Below the pieces are notes generated by a model. The model was not told the origin of the DNA. It saw only the letters and a list, made by a program, of their open reading frames with translations, and did no database searches. This document shows, piece after piece, positions 49,645 through 61,400 of a stretch of DNA of 64,000 nucleotides. The DNA lies in NCBI GenBank assembly GCA_013399115.1, contig VXAA01006474.1, forward strand, positions 918,457 through 982,456, in the 5' to 3' direction. Each line of letters begins with the position of its first letter. Positions within the stretch are counted from its first letter, which is position 1. A program made the translations under genes and the position numbers. Source of the stretch: Anseranas semipalmata. Lineage: Eukaryota; Chordata; Aves; Anseriformes; Anseranatidae.

Positions 49645-51204
49645 TTCAATAATCACTGCATCCTTGTGAACATCTGCTCTACAAGCCATGCATCGGAGGT
49701 CCCAGTGCCTGTCACTCGATGCTCCCTTGCTGTGGCGACCCTTTTGCCCTCACCTTCAGTTTATATCTAATTTGCTTAGCAGAAGCTTCATCCAGATTGC
49801 CTCACAGGAACGCAATTAATGCTCCAGATTTGCAAACAAAGAAATTTTCTCTCTTTTTTTTTTTCTTTTTTTGTCTTATTATCTTAATGTCATATCCTAT
49901 AATTTGTATTCACAGCAGGGTGAATCAATGCAAATCCAGAGAAAAATATATTATTTGGTTGGTTATCTAGCTACATAATGAAAAGTACATAAGTGGTGAG
50001 GATTTTTTCTCCATGAACATCCATACAGAATTCTCAAATAAATTTTAAGGCTTTGTGCATGTATTTTCCTACATAAAATTTGGGAAAGCAAGAAAATGTT
50101 GTCTATACAAGAATTATTCAATACAAGAATTTAAAAAGCAGGAAATCTACCACTTTTGTAACTACATTATTGCTTATGTTTATTTTTATATTTATACAGA
50201 AGCACATAAAGTCTGAGTGAATGTCTTTTGGTGAATGAGGATTATTGTTAGTTGCAGATACAGGTCATGTAGAGATATCCAAAGTGGTAGGGAATACCAT
50301 CAGGTAATTTGTCTAGTTGGTTCTGTCACTCATAAGTGATGAAGCCTTTAAGCCATGCAGACTTCTGCCAATATTTATTTTATATTGGCCTACCTCATCA
50401 TGCCTTCCATAGCCTGGCAATGTACAACAGACCTTCAAATGAAATGTAGTGAACACTTTTGGTACAAAATCAGTAATGTTAATGATACTTTCTAAATGTT
50501 ACCGTAATTTATACATGACTCTGATTAAAGATTGTCATTTAACCTAGAAAAATTGTTGGAGTAGTGAACACTGATACTATATCTTAGAAGGAAGGATGCC
50601 AGAAAATTAGTAAGTATTGTGCAACCATTTTGAAAAGCAGTAAAGTACTAACTGTGAAGCACATACTTTTTCTTTGTGGACACTTCTCTATATAGTTTCT
50701 GGTAATTTCAGCCTTATTTCTTGTTGATTGGAACTATGTCATATAATATGATCATTGCTTGCAACATGTTATTTGCTATGTTTCTATAGCAATGCTTTAG
50801 ATATGAAATTATTCAAAGGTTTGAAAATAGCCATCAAAGCACTTATTAAAAATCCTGTGGGCCACCTCAAATGACTATAGCTATAACTGCTGTGCCTAGG
50901 ATGGGCCTAAAGTACCATCACAAAAGAGAAGAGAAAGTTCTTGCTTGGGAGAAAGTGGTTATATAGCCATAATTCTTAAAACTGCATGGAAGCCTAGTGG
51001 GATTTGAAATCAAGAGTTGGTCAGGGAGGCATTTGTGTGCACTTGTAGAAAAACACTACCTCATAACATCCATCCAAAACCTGTGTTACACGCCCTGTCT
51101 ATGCATGTGTCAGGCTTTTCTGACAGCTAATTTGTTAAAATACTGTCTAGACTGGTACTGGATTAGGGAGAGAAATTTGAATTACCTGTCTGACTGCCTT
51201 GATT

Positions 51205-51250
51205 AAAAAAAAAAAAAAAAGAAGAAGAAAAAAAAGAAAAAAAGAATAAA
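51205..51250. repeat. A-rich tract with GAA units
   Basis: An A-run of 16 is followed by GAAGAAGAA and further A-runs broken by single G. It is low-complexity sequence. Confidence 0.9.
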
Positions 51251-51610
51251 TTATTGGCATGGGTTATATTGCATTTAAGTCTATGTACTTCATGGCTGAT
51301 ATGACAGGCCTCACTAAAAATTAATGGTCAGGATATTGTAATGTACTCTGGTCAGGGGTCAAAGGCCTCTTTAGTATAAAATAGAGGCCATCCTGACCTC
51401 TGTCTATCTTTTAAGTCCACTCCTAAGAGCAAAAGGGAGGAAGAGTCCAGCTGCTTCCCCTCCAGGCTTACCTCCAGACTTTTAAAAGTTACTCTAGTAA
51501 GACAGCAGTCTTCTCATAAACCACAGCAAGGGCACAACCAAGATTTTTAACCTTGCTTCTCTAGCAGAAATATCTAGAAGGGTGCAGCAAACCTACACCA
51601 AACATACAAA

Positions 51611-51646
51611 AACATATATCTATATATATAAAAATATATATATACA
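51611..51646. repeat. (TA)n-rich tract
   Basis: TA dinucleotides with A interruptions make an easily melted AT tract. Confidence 0.85.
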
Positions 51647-52390
51647 AAACCACTATCATGGAAACATATCCTTAGAGATGGCACGCCAGATACCATTCTT
51701 GCCCATGGTCTGCCTGTCTGGCAGATTCTAAATGAAATCTGAACTCAGGCAAGGATCCTGCCTTGCAGGGAGATCTGGAGAGCACACCAAGGCACCACTA
51801 GCATGCAGAGGCATTGCAACATCACTTATTGCCCTCCTTGAGCTGGATGAGTGGCTGCAGGTCTGTAGCTCACTCACTGCAGGCCTACCCTTGTGTCTCT
51901 TGCCAAATCTGAAAATACAGTCTTGCTAACAGGTCCTGCAGCTGCTACAGCTGCCGCTGGTGACCCATAAATCTGCCTTTGTCTTTAGTAGGTGCTCTCT
52001 TTCCCCTTCTCTCCAATATTCTCCAAAGTGAAAGTGATGTACCCAAAAAAGACACTCTTAAAGAAACAGTGTCCTGTTCTGCCTTGTGCTGAGGCAGACA
52101 AGTTCAAAGCACCTCTCCTTCTTTGAGCAGTATTGTACTGCTCAGCTGAAACTTTATAGCCTTTTGGGTGAAACAAAGCGGAGAAAAAATGATTTCATTA
52201 ACTTATTTATTGAAAGACCTTGTCTGTATGACATTTAACACTTTTTATAGACTGTAAAGTACTGAGTTTAGTCAGCTAGTTACAATACTTGAATGGTTTT
52301 TCATTCTGTGTTCTCCAGAATGAAACACCCTCCAGAGTTTCAATGCCATCTGTAGACGCCACCATCAGTACCTCTATTGTAGAATATGGA

Positions 52391-52434
52391 TTGTTTTTTT
52401 TTGTTTGTTTGTTTTTGTTTTGTTTTGTTTTGTT
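52391..52434. repeat. (GTTT/GTTTT)n repeat
   Basis: A T-run, then GTTT units, then GTTTT units. It is a compound microsatellite of the same kind as at 8732-8770. Confidence 0.9.
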
Positions 52435-52757
52435 GCACTATTAGAGCAATTATTGGAGTTATTTGAAGATACGACTAGTAAGTTTTATATGCAGTATATG
52501 GCAGATGTGTGCTGTTTAGAGTATCAACATGATTTGAAAATGGTTACACAGTGATGCACATACACATATATGTGCTAAAACAGATGAGCATGCATAGCAG
52601 CATGAGGTCTAACATAGCAAATGAACAAATGTATATGATGGTACAAGATTTAGTTTTAGAAAGGTATTAGTTTTTTTAACAGTAGGTGTATTTTAGTAAT
52701 GCAGCCAGAGAGGTTGTCTGAGAAGACATCTAATGTCATAAAAATAATCAAGAGTAA

Positions 52758-52843
52758 GCCCATGTCCCTGTCCATGGTAAGGGGGTTGGAACTAGATGAT
52801 CTTTAAGGTCCCTTCCAACCCAAGCCGTTCTATGATTCTATGA
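52758..52843 (+). mobile_element. CR1 LINE, 3' end fragment
   Basis: The conserved CR1 3' end is present: CCCTGTCCATGGTAAGGGGG, GGAACTAGATGATCTTTAAG, GGTCCCTTCCAACCC and a tail with two ATTCTATG-type units. Only about 86 bases remain. Its wording matches the subfamily of the copy at 40243-40438 more closely than the tail at 15.9 kb. Confidence 0.96.
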
Positions 52844-55800
52844 TATAATAAAGATCATTGAAAACACTAAATCAGCAATCATCCATCTACTGACTCAGAT
52901 GTGCTTTTGATCAGGTCTTTAGATATTTCTCATTGGTTTCTTGTACTTTGTACATGTAATTATTTGCTGCTGCCTTTACTTTTACTTAGTAAAGACTCTT
53001 GAAGTCTTTCTTTAGATTAATTATTTCTCTTCACTATATATGTAAAGCCAATCTTTACCTGAAAGTGCAGTACACATCCATTTATGAGGAGCACTTGTAT
53101 TACTTGAATATGTAGTCAGAAGGATGTCCTCTGCAACAGCAAGCTAATACATGCAACATTTGAAAGAAAATTAGCAAAAAAAAAAAAATCCCTTTCATAT
53201 TTTTAAGTCTGAAGAAAAGTTTTCCTCACCTACAAAGTCTCATCTGTTTTTAAGTTGAAATTACTCCCTCTGTCAGAAAACTGAGTTATCATTCAAACCA
53301 TCTAGATGTCTCTTCAAAATGTTGGAAAGGGTTGTAATCTGAAGTAGGAGTATACAACACTACATTTTCATTCACTGAATTCACCCATCTTACAGAACAT
53401 CCTATATGTTTCTGCATTTTTTCTTCATTAGAAAATCATCAATTATGAGAAGAAAAATATAAAGCAGTGCATTGTAGCTTTTCTTCTTCAGTCTGTACTG
53501 CATACCTCCTGTCCTAAATTGTACAATACTTTGTAGTTAAATTTATGTTGCAATATACCTTAAAAGCAGTGAAATGGGTCAAAGTGTCTCTATAGCTGCA
53601 GGAACCCTTGTAGAATCCATTGTCCATGGAAGTTGATGAGAATTCTTCCAGCTGTTCAGAGCACCCTTAATTAGGCACCAAGAACCAGACCAATAAAGGT
53701 GTTTATATAGCAGATTCTGGGGACATATATAAGTTAGGTTCTGTAACAGTTTATGAAGTTAAAAACTCAGATGTGAGAAATCAGTCGCATGAACATATAC
53801 AACATCCTCAATAAGAAGCTATTCTGTGTTAAAGCACCAACACCATAAAAACCAAAATCACTTACAATAAATCAATTAAAAACCAAACAGCTCTGCTGAC
53901 TTGCTACAGAACTGGAACAGAGGAAACATATAATGTGTCTTTTTTAAAAAATAAAAGATGATTTGGAGGGAGAAAGGGAAGCATTCCGAAAAGCAGAGCT
54001 GAATTATGGCAATGCCCTAGCTGGAACTTGGGAAACAAGCAAATTACATTTTCTGAAAAAAATAGACTTCCATCTATCTGGTTTTTAGTGAGAGGAGAGT
54101 GTAAACTTTACCTTCATACTTTCACAGCCCTTTTTATTAATTCTGTTCTTCTCTCCTCCTCACCCCCAAAGAAAAATAAAAAAAATTTTTCAAAAAATAG
54201 ATGCCCTGGAAGCAGAAGTTTAAAGTCTTGTCCAAGCTGACTCAGGTCATCAGCTTTCATAAGTGAATACACCAAGTGCCATGGCAAATTCAGTGTGTAA
54301 AACTGAATTAAGGCATTATAAATTCAGTTCCATTTGTTTCAATGTGGATAAAAAAGGTCCTACACCATTTTGTATGAGAAAAAGTTTCTGTCTGGAAACT
54401 CAAGCAAAAATGTCCTCTGCTGTTGCTTTCTTCAGACTCTTGTATGAAAAAAGAAAATGTCCTGCCTGGGCAGGACAGATGACTCAATTCGAACAGTGCC
54501 AAACATGATGGGATTTTTGTACAATTTGCCAAACATTTTGAAGTAACAGGAAGCATATAAAAGTAAATGAAAGGCATCACTTCTTAGAAAAGCAGCCACA
54601 AAGGTTATACTGTCTCCTTTTATTATTTACTTTCAAAGAGTTTATTAAGTATATGTAGATTGATAAAATTTGGATACCCACATATTTGATACTATCTTTA
54701 AAGGAATTAAGTACTATCAAACCCTTTTCTATGTACCTGGTGTTTATGGGGTTCTTGGATTTTGTTTCTTTAACTCTTATATCAAGTATTAGTTTTATCC
54801 TAAATGAATTAAAGATCATTATAATGAGATATATTGGTGGTCTATTACTTTCATATCAATACTTCGGTGCCAGGTCTATTATTGTCCCAGTTACACATGT
54901 ATGAACCTATTGAATCTTGCTTCTGCTATTTAACAAATGCGTTCATGCCCTTGTCAATGGCTAGCCCTCTGGGGGTAGAAGAACTCTACCAGTCCCTTTG
55001 AAGCCTCTCAGGTTTTAAAGACACCACAAAACACTTAGCAGTACCACTCCTCCCACCCCCAAATCATTACACACAAATGGGAAACAAATATTTCAAAACA
55101 GCCTTCACTCCATTGTTCTTGTATATTGTGTTCTCCAAAACACTAATCTCATTTTTTCCCTTTCCGTAAAAATATGAATTTCTGAGTATTCCCTTTCCTC
55201 AAAGGACCTGGGATTAGCGGCCACATAAATAAGGGCTGTAGAGCCCTGATTCAAAGACAGTTTCTGCTACCTAACCAAAGCAGCTTAATAAAGTGTTCAA
55301 GAAGTGGAGTGCTGAATGTATTCCTTATGTACACAGAAGTGCAAGTGAAGAGAATTCTAGTTCAAACCTGTTTGTACACCTGTTTGTAATGTGGGTAGCC
55401 TTTAAACAATCACTCCTCATTCACATATTCAGTGAAAGAACCTCAGAAGACTCTCACATTTACTTTAATAGAAATAAAATGCTAAACTTTGAACTAAAAC
55501 CTCTATTCTGTATGTTAACTGAAACTTCCCAGAACCACTTAGGTTTTGAAGAAAGAAGTAACAACCTCATGAGAAGAGATTCCTATTTCTCATTTCCGCT
55601 AAGACCCCCGTATCTTCAGTCACTTCTGTTTGAATTCCTAGCAATAGTACAGGTGTATTTTCTCTTCTTTTTGTTTGGGTGGGTTTTATCTTATTGAAAC
55701 CTGTTTGCACAACACCTAGCAATATCTGTCTGTGGCATATAAATTACAATCAAGTATAATCATACTTGCTAAATAGTGAGCATTAACAAAAGAATATCAA

Positions 55801-58400
55801 TGAAGAGTGCTGAATTTTAGGAAGAAAGATGTAGCTGTGACTTGATGGTTCTCTGTTCCTGGCACTCCCGAAAACTAGTAAGTAGATAGCTGCATTATTA
55901 TGACCATTCGGCATCAACCTGTCTATTTTTTTTTTGGGCAATATGCAACAGCCTCTCTTTCTTTTGTGAAAACCTAAGATATAAGATAATTGGAGGAAAA
56001 GATTGATTCTCTCCTGGCAAATCCAAGGTCAGCGCTTCTTATCCAGATACTTATTGTAACAGATATATCTGAATTTTACAACAGATTTATAAATTTATGT
56101 CAAATTAAAAACAAACAAACAAACAAACTTTCTGTGGGAATGACTGACTTCCTTTCCTTTTTCTTTTTTTGCTTTCAGCCTTTCTTGACAACATATAAAG
56201 GTCCAGCCAAGCTAAACCCCTTGCATCAAAACTGATGCAAAGGCTCTGATCAAACCCAGTGAATCCTTATTCAGGCCCTAGATGCGGAGAGAGGGCAGCT
56301 TTACAGTAATTGTACCATTTCTAAAGTCTAGTAGGTCTCCTCATGCCTGTGCATTCCCCATCTGCAACACATTGCCATGAGACCTCTCTCTGCTGCTACA
56401 TGATGCTGTCCTTGCAGCAAGCTCTTACCCCTCTTCTACACATACATTCACCAACTGAAAATTGCAGCCAATTTTAATATTGCAAAAATGCATATATAAT
56501 CACCAAACCAATCAATAAATACAAAGTAAATACTAGAAATCACCTGGCATCTCAAAATAATGGGTCTTATGGTTTCTTTATTTACTATGATGTTGCAAAA
56601 CAGGATTGTGTCACCTTTGAGCTAAGCACTGTACAAATCGGATTTGAAGTGTTAAATCTATGTCAACACTAAGAAAACCCAGACAATGATCAGTTGCTAC
56701 CAACGTCAATCAATCTGCATACTGCTTTAGAGCTATCATTCCTACTTTCTTAATAGGCAGTAGTAACTGCATTTTTGGAATGATGTTATTAGGTTGCATA
56801 TTTGCAAATTGAAAACCTGGCAGAAAGATCAAAAAACTGGCCATCAGTACAGAGAAAAACTGCTAACTCTTTTTCTGCTGGTCATGTCTTTTTATTGCTC
56901 TTTGTTTAGCTTACTACTAAAATCAACAGATGGTAGGAATACTCTTCATTTGCTTGCTCATACAAATGTATTTTATTAGATTTACCTGTGAGTTGAAGAC
57001 AATTCAAAAAATGTTTCTCAAAGGAACCATAGACTTTCTTCTATGCTTTTTATACATATAGGATTACGTATACAAACACAGGATAGCTTTTGCCCAAAAC
57101 AGCAGTGTTCAACTTTTATGTTCTCTACTCAAATCTGTAACTTCTTATGGCTTAGAACAAACATAATTTAAAGTATACCATACTACACTTTCAGCAGCCT
57201 TGAAATGGTTTTGTCATTAACAAGCTCTGAGGGTGGTTTCACATGGATTTGTCCCCATTTTTCTGTGTCCTTTTGTTTGATTGACAAACTGCTGAGGGAA
57301 AATAGAGCTGTAAACCTATAATCCAAGTTTATAATATAAAATGGGCAGTGGATTTTAGAAACACTTTCTGGTCTTACAAATACATTTGAATTTAAACAAT
57401 GTGTTTACTGAAATAGCCAACTCAAATACACCATAACTGTTACTGGTTGGAATTAAATGGGCCCAGTCCCATAACAAACCTAGCAAAGTTTTATGAAATA
57501 AAAATTAAGATTTTTTATTGAAAATTAAATCAAAGACAGTCCTGGAAAATGGGAAAAAAGAATAATTAGCCTTTTTCTTTTTTTTTTTTCCTGAACAAAT
57601 CAAATACCTCAATCAGAGTAAGTTAATGGAGTTTGATATTAATTCATTGACAACCACCCAAGAAGAATGAGTGTAAAGCAGCTTACATACAAATGTTCTC
57701 CTACATCTATCTCTTCACACTTGCTGAAACATTGCATTATGAACCTGTCTCAACTATGTATTTGCATAATATAAAAACATTTCATTTTATAACAGTAGTG
57801 ATTGAGATGATAGTACTGTTTTTTAAACCTTCACATCAATGGGGTGTCCTATCTTCTCTGATCCAGAAATATACACAATGCTACCAGCATGCAGAGGCCC
57901 TTTCCCATATAGTATTAAGCCCTGAGTAAGACAAAAGAATGATATTATATACACATTATATATTTATACACAGAAGTAGTAGGACATACTGCACTGTAAA
58001 CATAATCTTGGATACCAATTACTCTAGAGTTTGCAAAAGTTTTGGAACTTTTAGAACTTAGCAGAGACTACTAGGAGAAAATCCACTGAGGAAGAGATTT
58101 TGTCACCAGAGGGATATTTGTGTAATTTATATAATATACTAGGTTGTAATATTATTGTAACATTAGAGTACAATGGTTGATTGTATTTGGTCCAATATAT
58201 ATTTAGATGGTATAATAAAGTTTTCCTATAAATGCACTGTAAATATAAATATATTACATATTTGTATTTTTCTTGAAAACTGGAAACAAAATTAAGTGGA
58301 TTTTTAATGCAGGGGAATTTGTGCACACTAGGGAGATGTTTCTAAACAGGAAAGTCACAGTGGTGGGGGAAAAGGCTGAAGATTTCCAGAGACATTGTTC
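52844..58400. other. Single-copy AT-rich non-coding DNA
   Basis: No gene or transposon is recognised. A (AAAC)n repeat is listed separately. Open frames up to 134 codons (55293-55697) have no recognisable domain. AT-rich tracts with TATATA lie near 57940-57975 and 58190-58265. Confidence 0.6.
56107..56128. repeat. (AAAC)n tetranucleotide repeat
   Basis: Five AAAC units form a short simple repeat. Confidence 0.85.
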
Positions 58401-61400
58401 TCTTCTGGAAATAGACTAATTTAAAAAATTCCTTTGAAAGAGAAGGAAGTTACGTAGCCCAGTAGGGAATACGAGGTCACAGTGGATGCTAAAGATTGAA
58501 GATTTGCTGCTGCACAAGTACAGAAATTTTTATAACTCTTTTTAATAGAAATATCTTGCTGAAAAGCATTTTGGCATTTTCTGGTTCTAGGGACCTGGAC
58601 AAATTCCAATTCATGTAATTACATTGTTACTTACTCTCCTGCACTTTCAATTACTTTCATCATTCTTATTTCACATCCTGTCCAAAACTACTGAGGATTT
58701 CTGTATTAACAGGACCTATGTTCTAAATAGAGCTAATGACATTTTTTTTAATCCAGAATGGTTGTCTAAAGTCCAGACTCATGCGAACTAAAATTAGTCT
58801 CATTTTTGCCAAATTACTTGCAAAAGAAATTTCATCTAAGAAGAAATATGACTTAAACAATTCTTTTCTTGTTAAATTAAGCATTGTGTTTGACTCATAG
58901 TGATTCCTTTTCAATTTTATGGTCCACTGAAATTTTTGTGATGAGTATATTTGGAATTAGTGATGAATCAGTTATTTAAATCAATGGAATTTCAATCTAG
59001 ATATGATTTCACTAGGTAATGAAATATTCTCAGTGGATTATTTGCAATTGTATTGCATCGGAGGTAATACCTGGCAAGGGCCTGAGACTTAATCTGGAAG
59101 GTGAGACAGATGCTTGCCTTGCAGCCCAGCTGAAATGTGGGACAATTTCCCCTGTACTTGGGGTGCTGATGGAGGGCTGAAACCTCTTAGTCTCCTGACA
59201 CGTTCTACCTAAATAAAGCCTAAATGGTGAACGGGCGTTACCTACATGGCTTCAGCTCTACGTGTACAAAATCCTATCAATGTAAATAGCAAAGTATCAC
59301 TCAGCTTTGTTAAAGTCAAAGTTTTCCTCCATCATGTTGAGACACAAGATGTGATGACTGCAGCAGCATGGCCTGATGTCAATGAAAGCAGTGGGATTGT
59401 AAGGGCGTGCAATCAACTGACACCCAGCCTTCCACTTCTGGAGGCCTGGATTTAATTGCTGACTGTGGTCAGAAGTGAAAATGAACTACCAGTCTGGAGA
59501 AATTCAGGCCCAGAATAACAGAGTTTATGTGCTTTTAAAATAATTCTGCACTTTATCAGCTTTATAGCACAGATTTCATCTAAAATACATACAGAAAGCA
59601 ACTCAGTAAATAGTTCTTTCTCTTTTAAATGCTACTAAGAAAGTCAACATTTTAAAAATTGAAAAAAAATTGTATTACAAATGTCAGTACTCATTTTCTA
59701 TGTGTGGCGAGCAAAAAAAATTGGACGCAGAGAGAAATTTGAAACTAACATACTTTTTCTCTGCAACCTAAGGCAGTAATAATCTATATTTATATATTGT
59801 TCTCTGATCTGATCTCAATGAGCAGTTAGTTTGATACAGTAGAATAAGTGGCAGAGAAAAAGGCAAGTCCTTAGCAAGGACTTAACAAGTCCTTAAGACA
59901 AGACCTTAAGATGTTGCTCAGTATGTCTTTGAAAGCAAGCAGCACTGTTATTCAGAGCATTTTGAATTGCTAGGCTTATCCATTGTTACTAAGATGGTTC
60001 TCCCTTAGTTATGCCTGTGAGACTGAGTTCAGTAGTCTGGAGATGTCTATAGTGATTTGCAGGCAAGTATTCTAGTAATTCCCAAAGACACAAACACAGC
60101 AGTTTCATACGGTGTGCTGCAAATGTGGTTCAGTTCCAGAACTATATGTGTTATCTTTATGTTACAGGAAAAAGTTCATTTCTTTACAGTGAGGCATGGA
60201 ACATTTATTTACTGTGTTACTAATGTAATACATGTAGTTCAAATGGTAATGATCTGACTTCACGAAATATTCTAGAGAAAGAGGAACATTGGAGTCTAAT
60301 CCCACAGACTCCATCGAATCCCTACTTATTTCAGGGAATGATTTGTCCGTGAAAAGGCTGTACATGTGAATAAGGATTTGCAAGATTTTCTCCTTATTTC
60401 TTCCTTTGTTGTCATTTGGAATATCTGTATATTTTTTTTTGACTCTTTCAGTCAAACTTACACTGGGCTACATGTGAAAAATTAGCTCTGTGTTTGCTGG
60501 AACTCATAACACAATTACACACAAAGAATGAGAGTTAGTACATTTCAGAACCTTTATGTTTTAGCAGCAAACACACTCCATATGTAATCTCAGTGATCTA
60601 ATACTATTTTCTCACTAATAAATATGCCATGTCACCAGATCCAAAATACATTAAATGTAACCACAACAGACAAATACATCAAACATATATCCTTAAAAAT
60701 TATTTTGATTGAAAGAGTCCTAAGTGAAAGCATGAGTAATTCAAAAGTTTTGAAGAAGTTACTGTTAAAAAATATTCTTTGTTCACTTTAAACCGTGAGA
60801 GATTATTTGTAGCATACACACTTCCAGAGAGGATATTTTCCTCTTGATTTTGTATATCAGTTATCTTACTGACCACATCAGCTTACTTTCATTTTCTAAA
60901 CCATAGGACTAGTTAGGATAAAAGAAATCTCAGATTCTTACCAGATCAATGTATTTTCTGTTCTCAGATTTACGCATTTCTGCTTTGACTTTATTTGCCT
61001 GCAGCAAAAGAAACAACATATTTTAACAGTTGCTATTCCAGTAAGAACAAAGTAGTACAGTATTTTCATGCTTATCTCCAAACAACTATAGTTTCTTCTA
61101 AATTATTTTTTAGTAACCAGCTAAACATGTGGATATAAAAATCTCCATGAACTTCTGAACCTTTCAAAGCTGGAATCAACGCTAGTCATATATCCCCAAA
61201 TCACTAACATCTGCTCTGTTGTCATCTAAGCAATTTTTTAAGGAGAAGCCAAGGACCCCTCTACCTGTTTTCTGGAAATAAAATGGTAGGAATTGAAACC
61301 TAATTTGGAAACCTGCACATTCACAATGTACACTTTTCCAAATGTTATCTCCTCCAAGGATTTGGAGCTAGAATTGGAAGCAAGCATTGTGTCTCCGTGC

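Larger units (their letters stand above)
47000..52757. other. Non-coding DNA with enhancer-like patches
   Basis: No gene is recognised. The intervals 47640-47880 and 49430-49700 look less random than their surroundings, with TAATTA cores, GC-mixed blocks and short repeated modules; they are the best candidates for conserved non-coding elements in the window. A hairpin lies at 51350-51398. T-runs lie at 47395-47408 and 49853-49863. The GC-richer patch 51660-52160 holds nothing I can name. Confidence 0.5.

Noticed and set aside
55293..55697. 134-codon plus-strand open frame
   Set aside because: No recognisable domain or homology; hydrophobic end is only a TTT/CTT-rich stretch.
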